Source: Tridacna crocea (taxonomy: Eukaryota; Mollusca; Bivalvia; Cardiida; Cardiidae). Taken from it: a stretch of DNA of 64,000 bases. The notes under the pieces were generated by a model, which saw only the letters and a program-made list of their open reading frames with translations, was not told the DNA's origin and searched no databases. Within the stretch, counting starts at the first letter, position 1, and each line of letters starts with the position of its first letter. The stretch is from positions 10,319,501 through 10,383,500 of the forward strand of contig OX031072.1 in assembly GCA_943736015.1 (NCBI GenBank), in the 5' to 3' direction. Positions 45,001-57,000 of the stretch are shown piece after piece. The translations under genes and the position numbers were made by a program.

Positions 45001-48000
45001 GGCTTTTGTCCAGTGGACTTTTGTCCGTTCCCCATATGCTAAGTATATGGACGTCGTCGGGTGAAATTATTCATCGTAACTATATTTAAAACCCTATCCC
45101 GCATAACACAAGCTTTTCACGACCCTGAGAAATATAGTTTTTATAAAATGTTGTAGAAAAGTGATAAAGTTCTGGTGACCACCTTTTTCTCCTTTTCCAT
45201 TTGCTATCATTTCTCATTTTTTCAAGTCACATTCAAAATTGTTGTCTGCAAAGGCTTGCAATTTGGGCAAGTCTAAAATTTTCGTTTGGTAATGAGTTTA
45301 TGAAGATTCAGTATTGTATAAGAAATTGGGGAAAAGGGAGAAAAATAACATTAATATAACTGCAATAGACCTTTCCTATGTTTATGTCTGATTGATCAAC
45401 TAATGTTTGTCGAATTCCTTGGCTAAGTTTTTTAACGTACTGGCTCGAAATCCAGGAATCGGTGGTTTGATTTATTTAAACTACTAAAGTAATATTTTTT
45501 GTTTAAAAAAAATCGTTTCAGGTTGAGGATGTGAGGCAAATAGACAGAGACAGTTTATTTACCAAAAACTGGGATATTATACATTTTCAATTTACAGCGA
45601 AAACCCTGACCTTGAAATAATATTTAAAATCTCTATAGTTGCATTTTTGTCATGTTCCTGTTTAAACTACCTTATAAATTAACTATCGTAATAACAAAAT
45701 TCAATTCAAATCTCAAACCTCCCATTCCTTCCAGAAAAAACAAAAGTTCGAGCACCGACTAACACACACGTGTCATAATTAAGTGTTTATCCCGTTCAGC
45801 CTTACGATGATATTACTTGTAATGGGTTGGAATGGTTAAAATCTGTTACACAGGATAAGTCTGTTCTAATTACTGGTCCTAAAAGATGCATTTTTCTGCC
45901 CGAACATTTTTTTTTTGTTTTCAAATGCATTACCCGATTTAACCGGTCCCAGTTTAACTGTACATTTGCCGTTGTCTGCGCATGTCATATTCTTCGAAGA
46001 TTTGACTGTCTTACATGACGCATCACTACTAGCCCCGAAAGCGGGCTGACTCTAATATTACGCTCTATAAAGTAGCAATGTTGAAAACAGCTTTTACGTA
46101 GCAATACGTATGGGGAGAAATGAGACCTGCTTTAGCAAAAGATTTCTCTAAATTGGTGATCATAGTTGAGTGAATTGCACAAGGTAGCGTTTTATTGGGT
46201 AAACCTTTTTTTTTTAATTTAAAGTAACGGTTGTCGCGTAGGAAAGTGGTTCGGTTCTGTAGCCAGGATGCCCATATCAGATAGATTAGTATTTATAGAA
46301 TGCCATCTAGCGGGAGATACTGTATATTTGCACTTATTTCTTTCGGAATGGGAGGGGGGTTGGTTTTCAAATTATTAAACCTTATCCTACTAATTAAATG
46401 ACACTTTAAAGCCGATCGTAAAATCCCAAATGTTATTTCATAGGAATATCTCGAAGAAAAATATCTCCGTATCGGACAGTTTAGATGATCTAGGATCAGA
46501 CTGCACGTTCTTCGTAGTCTGATCTTAGTCTATATTGTCTGCAAAAGATCATTGAGTCGCGCTTGGCAGCCTAAGGGTTAGTGCAGTCTGCATACGAAAA
46601 GTTCCATCAACATGCCCAATTGAAGATAGCGCTTATGGTACTGCTTTACTCTCTGAAGTCTACCGAAAGACTGATAGAACGACATTTCTTTTTTTGTGTG
46701 TGTATCTTCGAAAAAGGTGATCAATAAAACTACCGGTACAGCCGTTTTAGGTTTTTTTGACCTTTCAAAAATTTCGGAACTTAATATATAAGTGAAAAAA
46801 TTGCTAAAAATGCACATTCCGGGTATCATTTCGGATTTATTCATATCTATATTACTTAGAAATAAACCAAAATCCACCTACAAAGTAAATAAAAAACAAA
46901 TTTTCGATAAAAAAAAATGAAGTTCTCTTAAATTTAAAAGCGTTTTGGTCGACCCTCAGTGATAAAATCATTGTGAGATACAAATATATGTGTTCTGATA
47001 AAATACAAAGGAAGAGTATTCGGACACTACATCTATCCGAATATATAATAGGCAGTATTTAATGAACTAGGCCAATAAAATCGGGCACACCAGGCGCAAA
47101 TGGTTCAGAATGATGTCTATTAACTGTATGCAAAATTTGTTGCTTTCGTCCGGAGTGTAAACATTTTGCTAAAAAATCGAGTTAACAGACCGGACTAAAA
47201 AGAGTTAACACTTTTCATATTTTACAAAGGTACAGGTGCATTTTTTCTTTACACAAGACTAAAAACTTCTTCAGTATATCACTAAAGCCCATGATACGGG
47301 TACTCGTAAGAATTGTCTTGATGACATGATTGTTGTGAAATTAACTCCTCAATGAACAATCCCAAGTTTTAAAGACTCTGAAGAGAAAGGCCTTTGAAAA
47401 TATTATGGGAAAAGGAGAAAATGCTGATAAACAGCATTATCTCCTTTTTCCCATAATGCTTTCTGAACAGCATTTTCTCCTTTTTCCCATAATGCTTTTT
47501 GCCCTTCTTTACTCAAATTTCAGTTTAATAGTCACACTTATTTCATCCTCTGCAAGTGCTTTGAACTAAGAGTGACAGTAATCTACAATTTGTTGTTTGG
47601 TAAAAACTTCAGCCTTTTACAATCAATTGATCCCCCTCCTCCTTCCTAGATCTCTAATTATAATCCAGATTTACAAGTAATACAGACTACACATTAGTTT
47701 TCTCACCAGATGTGGGGGACGAATCTTGTCCTTGGATCCTTTGATTAACCAGTCTTCATGTAGGTCATGTAAACCTTCAAGGTATTCCTGGAAAAAAAAA
47801 AATCAATAATTTGACCCTTTTGGAAAACAAATATATGCACTATGCTCTGGCCAAAGGGGGTTTAATCCATATCTGTAGTGCATGGCATTAGGCAAGGCAC
47901 CACGTAGTAATAGATCTATGAAAATACATTTTTCTATCCAGGTCAGCCTGCACTGATTGTACAGGATGGCTTAGGTCTTGGGAAATAGTATTTAATCCTT

Positions 48001-51000
48001 TAACAGCCTATCACATGTTTTAACCCTTTCCCAAACGTCAAACTTTTGGACTGCACCAAATTGAAAGCATTTGCAGACGAAAATTCAACTCTTGCTGAAA
48101 AGATGATTTCTGTCTACGATAAAGTAGAAAACATTGTGGGAAAAGGAGAAAATGCTGGTTACCAGCATTTTCTCCTTTTCCCACAATGTTTTCAAAAGGC
48201 TACTATTTCAGACGCGTAAAAACCAGGGATTGTTTGGGAAAGGGTTAACTCATTACCATACGACAAAATTTTTTGTCCAAATTGAAAGCATTTGCAGACA
48301 ACAAAATAAAAGTGACCGAAAATTTCAAGATTGCTTTGTGAATGGCAGAAAACATTTTGGGAAAAGGAGAAAATACTGGTTACCAGCATTTTCTCCTTTT
48401 TCCCCACAATGTTTTCTAAAGGCTTCTTTTTCAGCGTCATCAAAAGTAGGATTTGTGTGGTAATAGGTTAACAACCTTGAGAAGGGATGTTTTTGAAAAC
48501 ATGGTGGGAAAAGGAGAAAATGCTGTTAACCAGCATTTTTTCCTTGTCCAACAATGTTTTTAAACTCTCATAGATGTCTGTAAATACTTTCAATTCGGAC
48601 AATTTTATTTGTGTGGTAAACAGTTTAGAAGTTCGAGCCAAATGAAAGAGCATGATGTTACCCCTAACTGACTAAAAGATGAAGTTCTATACAACTACCT
48701 TTACTTCGACTTACCATTGATATACCTTGCTCCTCTTTTCTATTTCTATCTAAAACTCTTTTGTAACAAACTTCTGGTGATGTCTTCAAGTACACTAAAA
48801 GAAGGAAAATACTATTTCATTGACAGATTGAATGTATGGTGTTTAATGCCATTTTCAACATTATTTGAGTTATATAGTGGCACCCAGTGCACCTATCCAT
48901 GCGTTTGTTACCTTTATTTTTTTTAACCAGTAATCTGCACAATATTTTTTCCAGTTAAAAACAATGGAGAGAGAGTGATTTTGATTTCAAAATTGAAAAT
49001 ATTAACTCATTACCAAACGACAATATTTTAGGCTTACCCAAATTGAAATCATTTGCAGATGACAAAATAAAAGTGACTGAAAATTTGAAATTTGTTTTGG
49101 AAAGAGTAGAAAACATTGTGAGAAAAGGAGAAAATGCTAGTTACCAGCATTTTGTCCTTTTCACGCAATGTTTTCTCAAGGCCTTTTTCACAAGGTCGTC
49201 AAAAGTAGGGATTGTGTGGTAATGGGTTAATTGTTCTACACTAAACCACATGTTGTGAGTACTCGATGAGACGATTCTAATGACTACTCACAACACAGAG
49301 TTTCGAAGAGAAATAATGGATTTAGAAAACCATCCTTCCCTCTTATCTGTAGTTTTGCAAAGCTACATGCCAAATTCAGTAGCCCTGAGCCTGTGGTTTC
49401 AGAGAAGATTTTTAAAAATGTTAATTTTTGGGGGGGTTTTCTTGCCATGGCAACCAGGAAATTCTGAAGAGGTCCATGGCAGGATCATTTCTGTGAAGTT
49501 TCATGAAATCTTGATGGGTAGTTTCAGAGATGAAGATGTTTGAAATAAAAGTAAATGCACGCAAGCATGGACAGACGGACACACGCACGATGGCCAACGA
49601 GCCATGACATAAGGCTGCTGGCCTTCGGCCAGTGGAGCTAAAAAATGACGTGTGATACCAAAGTTTATTTCACGCTTTCCAGTAGGATATCGAGAAATAG
49701 CAGTGAAAATATATTTGATGTTACATGGGTATGATCAGTGAAAATACTGACTTTTATATTCTAGTTACCTAGGTGAATTGCGTGTGACTCAGAATCAGAT
49801 GGAAATATGACATCATTTACCTTACATTTCTTGTGCTTGATGTAATATTGTGATGCATTGCTATGTGAAGAGGGTATGCCATTGGGAAAAACTGAAAAGA
49901 ATTGTACTGTATTTTGATAAAGTTCCTTCAAGACAGGGCTAAAAGCATGAAATAAAATGATTTTTGTTTTTCGGTGAAGGATCGAAATTTATTTTATCTA
50001 ATGAACAGCATCGGTAATATTTTCACTCGTTGCTGTGCCTCTCAAGAAAATATTACCAATGATTGCATTGATGACATAAATTTCGATGTTTCACAGAAAA
50101 AAACAAATATCCTGTATTTCTCACACAGTTGGAATTAAACACAAGCAGCAGGAAAGTTACAATGTAATAGTACAAATACACTCACCTATAAGATCTATGT
50201 TCAGCTGATTCTCCTGTGCAAGGAACTTAAACATCTCATGTAAAACAGCATATTCCATATCTGTCAAAAACCCACTGAAAAAAAGGGACAGTGTTATTCC
50301 TTTGCCACTGGAAAGAGTATTCCTATTTTTATTTTTTTTTTTTGGGGGGGGGGGGGCGGGGTACAAAGTAGATCTCCCTAAGATTGCACTAGATATAATT
50401 TTTTTTTTCCCATGTACTCCTATAGTTTATAAAATACCTGGGGTTTAATGTCTGGTTAAAAATATGGAGTTTAAAATTTTTACTAGATGGCAACATTTCA
50501 GACTTGTCCTACCTCTGCCAGCATATGCATGCTAAAAATAAAATGTTACTCAAATGATGAACTCTCTCTTCAAAAGGGCAGACAATGATGTGGGCAAAGG
50601 AGGAATTACTGGTTACCATCATTTCCTCTTTTTCCCAAAATGTTTTATGAAGCCTTGTTCCTCAGAATCGTTACAACATGTGACTGTGTAGTATGGGGTA
50701 TAAACCTTTTTATTTTACACTGATTATGAAGTAAGTTCTTAAATTTAATATTACAATATTAATCACTCTTGATTATAGCTTGCTGGACATCTTAGCCAGT
50801 TCTCGCTCCGTGTTGTAGTGAGTTTCAAAGGTTTAACCCACTCACCAAGGGATTCAAACCTTGAACTTTTCATGTGAGAGACCTAGCTCTAGCCATACAC
50901 TCCTATTTCCTACATGTATCATTAACTTTACCAGACTGGAAAATTTTAGCTTTGCTTAAATTGAAAGCAATTCCAGACAACAAATATGACTCTAAGCAAA

Positions 51001-54000
51001 ATCTTTATCAAATGGTTGAAAATTTTTCAGAGAAAAGGAGAAAAATACTAGTAACTAGCATTTTCTCCTGCCCAATCAATGTCTTCTAAAGGCATTTTTT
51101 CTAGTGGGTAATTAAAACTTAAGATTGTTTCATACAGATAGCTACTTGCCAACAACTGCACTTCTGTTTAATACCTGCATGTATATCAATTTCATATGTC
51201 ATTTTATAGTAAAAACTTTAGTCTCGTTTTACGCTGCTTTCAACATTATTTCAATCATATCACGGTGACATTTCACATATTCATGTTTCAGAGGTTTCAC
51301 CAGTACTACGCTAGGCTCTGAAGTGTCTTGCCCAAGGACACTCCTGTGAAAAAAAGCCAGTGGATCGAATAAGTCTTAAACCTGGAACCTCCTACACTTT
51401 ACCACTGAGCCACACAGGACCCTCAAAATCAGAGGCAGTTAAATGTCTGAGGCACTGATACTTAAATATTGAAAAATAATTTAAACAATAGGAATATACT
51501 TAACCCATTACCACACGAGAAAATTTTAGACTGGTCCAAATTGAAAGCAGTTGCAGACGACAAAATAAAGGTGACTGAAAAAATTAAAATTTGTTTTGGG
51601 ATGGGTAGAAAACACTGTGGGAAAAGGAGAAAATGCTGGTTACCAGCATTTTCTCCTTTTCCCACAGTGTTTTCAAAAGGCTTCTTTTTCAGGGGCGTCA
51701 AAAGTAGGGATTGTGTGGTAATGGGTTAAAACAACCAAAGTAATACTATCAGACCTTCCATGAAAATCAAAAGTAATGTCTACCTTTTCAACTGATTTTC
51801 CACAAAACAATACATTGCACTGTACAAGGATCTCTCCATTAATCTCAATGGCTTTGTCTGGAAAATAAGAAAATTACTGTACTTCTTTCCTTATTTACAA
51901 CATTTTTTTAGCCATTATTAACCCTTCACTGACCTATTCTGATCTTTACGACCTTGAGAGAATAGGCTATTGAAAACATTGTTGGAAAAGGAGAAACTGC
52001 TGAGAACCAGCATTTTCTCCTTTTCCTTCAATGTTTTCTATCCAATCACAAACAGCACAGTGTTCCTCTTTTGAAAAGCGTTGCCAGCAATTGTTGCTTA
52101 TAATATGATAAAGTAAAAGTGTTGGTTATTCTAAACCCTTGACATGAAGGTTTTTCATAACATTGCAAGAAACAAGAAAATGTAACATGCTTCTTTTTTT
52201 CAAAGTTTGTTTTGTCCCATAAAAAACAAATCCTGTAGCAGGAGCCATATCCAAGTCAACAATTTTTGTCATGGACTTTGTCATGAAGACTTAACTCTTC
52301 AACCTTTTACCAGACAATCCTAGTTTTCATGATCTTTGGTTGGAGGAAAAAAACTTTTGAAAACAGAGAAATTCAGTCTTTTACCCAAGCATGTTAACCC
52401 ATTACCACACAACCCCTACTTTTAACGCCCCTGAGAAAGAAGCCTATAGAAAACTTTGTGGGAAAAGGAGAAAATGCTGGTAACCAGCATTTTCTCCTTT
52501 TCCCTCAAAGTTTTCTACCCTTCACAAAACAAATTTCAAATTTTCAGTAACTTTTATTTTGTCGTCTGCAAATATTGTTGACTTGGACAAACCTAAAATT
52601 TTGTCATTGGGTATTGAATTAAATGACATCTTTATTTCATACTCCTGTATTGACTCTAAAGTTAACAGCAAGTGTTGGGCCATTTTAATAAAAAAAATGT
52701 TTACAGCCTTATGAAAGAGGGTTTTTAAACCAATAAGGTTGCTTGTATGACAACTGACATCAGTAAACATCTTTTCCAGGCAAATATCAATATTTGGGAC
52801 TCTAGCCTTGTTCTGAAAAATCCATATTTGGGACACCGCAGAGTCCAATATGGATTCAAGTATTATGTACTCACATGGTAGACTTTAAGCGATTTCAATG
52901 GGAGTTAGATTGTACATGTGAAGTAAAACCTTTATATTGCTGGGTATAGAGTTTATGACCTGGCTGTTTGATTTCACTCTTTACCACACAAAATTTCATA
53001 CTAGTGTAACCTTATTGAAATCATTTGCAGATAACAAACCCAGTGTGGCTCGACTGATGGGATTCATCTTTGAAAAGGTAGAAAAAATTGTTTTTAACTA
53101 GACTACTTACCAAGCAACAAAATTTTAGGCCTGTCCAAACTGAAACCATTTTTAGATGACAAAATAAACATGACTCAAAAATTAAAACTTGATTGTAAAA
53201 GAGTAGAAAACATTGTGGGAAGAGGAGAAAATGCTGGTTATAAGCATTTTCTCCTTTTCCCACAATGTTTTCAAAAGGCTTCTTCCTCTTGGTCATAAAA
53301 ACCAGGGATTTTAGGTATAGGGTTAAAGAAGAAATAAATGCTGATGACAGGCATTTTCTACTTTATCCACAGCGTTTCCATATTCTTTCTTCCTAAGAAC
53401 TGACAAACTATGATACATGATCTGGGCAAAGTTAATGGGGTAACCCTTTACTGCATGATCGGAGGTCTGTATTCACCAATCATTCTTAAGAGCGTTCTTA
53501 AGTCTTATTCCTCAGAATTTTGTCAGCCTGAAAGTAACAGAACTTCTGATTGGCTAAACCAAATGGTATACCCAATCACAAGTTCTGTTACTTCCACAGT
53601 TAGATTATCTTGTAGAGTAAGACAAAGAATCTTCTTAAGAATGGTTGGTGAATACGGACCCAGGAGTTTTATTCTCCCTAAAAGAGGTGGTTTTTGAAAA
53701 CATTCTGGGAAAAGGAGAAATCACTTGCAAGGAGCTTCTTTCCTTTTTCCACAATGTTGTCAACAGAAATACTACTCTTTCAAGGACAGATATCATCATT
53801 TGAGCTGTAATTAATTTGCCACCTACAATAGCTTGCAATAAGGAAGATTCCGTAATATTATCATACAGTCACTTACCTGAGGTAAGGAATGTGTTTCTTT
53901 TAAAGTTGTCATCACAAAGGATTGGAAAGTAAAACACCAACGTTTTGGATCTTCGTACAGCGTTGACTGTGAAAAGAGAGCAGAAGAATCTCAATAGAAG

Positions 54001-57000
54001 TGAAACTACCTAATTCAGGAGCCATGTCAGACTTTTCATAAACATTCAATCCCTACATATTGGATATTTGAATGCAAAAATATTGCTTACATCCGCAGCG
54101 CTCCAGATAGAGGGAGTGATTTTGATTTTAAAAAGACTTATTATTCTCCACGAAATCCTACATTGTGGGTGCTCAATGGAACTGTCTCATGGAGACGATT
54201 ATAATGAGTACCCACAACATAGGATTTCGAAAAGAAATGCTGATTGTAGAATACTGCCACTCCCTCCTAACTGGAGACCTGCATCATATTCATGAACTAT
54301 ACAAGTGACAGTTTAAACTTTCAACAGTCATGTTTCAACTGAAAACTGTTCAACAAAGAGTCCGTCTTTCATGGCAAATTATGGATTTGGACACTCAGTT
54401 GGGGATTTTGTCCATATTAAAATTGAAGATATTGTTGCTAAAACTGGAAATTCCATCGCCAGCATTTTCTCCTTTTTCACCAATATTTTCAAAAGCTTTT
54501 TTTTATCAGAGTCTTTAAAAATCTGGATTGTGTTCAAAAGTGTTTAACACTGTACAAAGAAACATACCAAAGGTTTGTGGCCCTTAAACTCTCTCCATTT
54601 CTGGACTGGCTCCTCATTAATCTGAAAGAAATAAAGCAACACCAGTAATGAAACTGCTGATAATGTTCATTCAGCGCCTATGTTGATTATAAAAATATCT
54701 TCAGCTTTAATCACTTTACCAGACATCAAAGTTTCAGCCTTGCGTTTACATTTGCATACGACAATTCAGCGTGGCGCAAAAGGGGCAAGTTTTCTTTTAT
54801 AGAGTAAACACATTGTGGGAAAAGGAGAAAAAGCTGGTTACCAGCATTTTCTCCTTTTCTCACAATGCTTTCAAAAGGCTTAATTGTGTTGTGAAGGGTT
54901 ATCACTTTTCCAAAGCCTGTGTTTTGATATCCTTGAGAAAGTAGGCCTTTGAAAACATTATGGGAAAAGAAGAAAATACTGGTAGCCAGCATTTTCTCCT
55001 TTTCCCACAATGTGAAGCGAATGATGCAGCGCAAATAAATGAATCTGTCTAAGAAGAGCTCAGTACACATTGTTGAAAAAGGAAAATGCTGGATACCACA
55101 TCTTTGCAAGCCTAGACTGATGATTCACTACCGTTAATCTACCCTTGGCAGATCGAGCTTGATTTTTACGTTCACCCGATATGCTTTTTCATTGGATGCA
55201 GCCAGCTCTAACTGCAACAAATGAAATCACTGGAAGCATTTCATCTTTGATAAAAATAGAACAACGTCGCTACCTTTCGAATCGAAGATAAACATGGAAA
55301 CCCACGTGGATGTGCTTATCGCTTCATGTGTGTTCGTAAGCGGTTTGTTAAACAGATCCATGTAGTGACCGTAACCTTGGCTCGCGAAGATGTGGATACC
55401 ATTACTTTTTCCTTTTCCCAATCTTTTCAAAGAGCTACAGACAGACAGACTGACAGATGAACAGGCTCATTCTATTAAGCACTAAAAGCCCTAAAAATTT
55501 AAAGGGGGGGGGGTTGGGGGAGTTATAATCATTTATAGGATTTACATCAGGTTTGGGAAAACACCAGTTTGGTAAATTGGACTTACATACATACAGTATA
55601 TTGATTGGAGGTTTTGGTTAAAAAGGTAGGCAAGTATCAAGTTTTATTTGCAATACTATTTTTACATCCAATACCTAGCTTCAACTTGTTCAAAGTTAAA
55701 CTCTTTAATTTCTGAGTATTACAAGAGTGTCTGTAAATCTGGCTTCTACCTCTGGAGACTGGCTTTTATTCCCAAGAAACAAATGAAAGCCTGGTATTGA
55801 GTATTTAAGTCATCATGTTGCATTAACCCTTTACTCCATAGATACTCATTTATACACACTGCTTTGGAAAACATTGTGGCAAAAGGTGAAATTGCTCGTG
55901 ACGAGCAATTTCACCTTTTGCCACAATGTTTTCTAAGCTATCAAAAGGTGTCATTATACACATAAGAAATGGCATCATCCTTGCTGTTACTTAGGGTCAA
56001 TTAGAGATACAACAGAAATGCCTTATGGGGTAAAGGGTTAAAACTACACAATTACTATGTAACTGAAGCTTACCTGTTTTTCTTTATATAAGTCCAACTT
56101 GCCAAATTAGTCTGTGACTGAAATATTGTTTACCTATCATGTACATGTTCCTTTTCTGAACATTCATAGAAAATAATGTCACCTGCTTATTACAAAAAAC
56201 TTCTCCTTTTCCCTCAGTGTTTTCTAAAACATCATTTGTGAAATGTAATGCCTGCTGAATCCCTTAGATGGAGGACAAATGATCAACTAAACAAACCTCA
56301 ACAAAGTAGTCCAGCTGTCTGAAATTCTCCAGGAAAGTTGATTTACCACTCCCAATGTTACCCTCCAAACATATCTGTAACATAAAGTGAATGAACAAAT
56401 GAACAAACATATGATGGAATGAATGGACAAAAGAACCAATGAATGACAAACCAATATTCATTCTTAATTATGGTTAGCCTTTTACTAGGCAATATATTTC
56501 ATCCTCATCCAACTTAACCCTTTAATCCATAGGTACTCATTTCTACACATTGCTTGTAGGAGCCTTTGGAAAACATTGTTGCAAAAGGTGAAATTGCTCG
56601 TCACGAGCAATTTCACCTTTTGCCACAATGTTTTCTATGCTATCAAAAGTGTGTCATATACACATAAAAAACGGCTTCATCCTTGCTGTTAATTAGGGTC
56701 AATTAGAGATACCACAGAAATGCCTTATGGGATAAAGGGTTAAAAGCAATGGCAGATGACAGGTTATTACCCTGAATAAAATTAACCCTGAATACATAAT
56801 ATATAAAGAAAGAAATGCTCGTGACCAGGATTAATGATTTTCTACTTTTCTGACAACAGTCTCTACCTTTTTACGACAGTGTGTTTTCTGTAAAAGTTTT
56901 CAACATGGAAGAGCCTGAAATTCTGTCCTTTTCAAATTTTTCTTTACTTGAATAAACATTTTTTAGTTCCGAGAACAGACTTGACTACAACTGTCCCGAC

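Larger units (their letters stand above)
43073..47197. mobile_element. 4.1-kb inverted-repeat element in kinase intron
   Basis: Imperfect inverted arms of ~190 bp: TAGTCCGGTCTGTTAGCTC and GTGTGCCCGATTTTA at the left face GTTAACAGACCGGACTA and AAAATCGGGCACAC at the right. Further inward patches also pair (44106-44128 with about 45700-45722). No transposase frame is seen. No clear target duplication. Confidence 0.6.

Noticed and set aside
46578-46877. 99-codon frame on the minus strand as a gene
   Set aside because: No recognisable domain, no splice support, and it lies within the 4.1-kb inverted-repeat element.
48019-48627. Regular palindromic repeats as a CRISPR-like array
   Set aside because: Units are ~230-bp TTAA-flanked MITEs, dispersed, in both orientations and without uniform spacers. 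The genome is eukaryotic.
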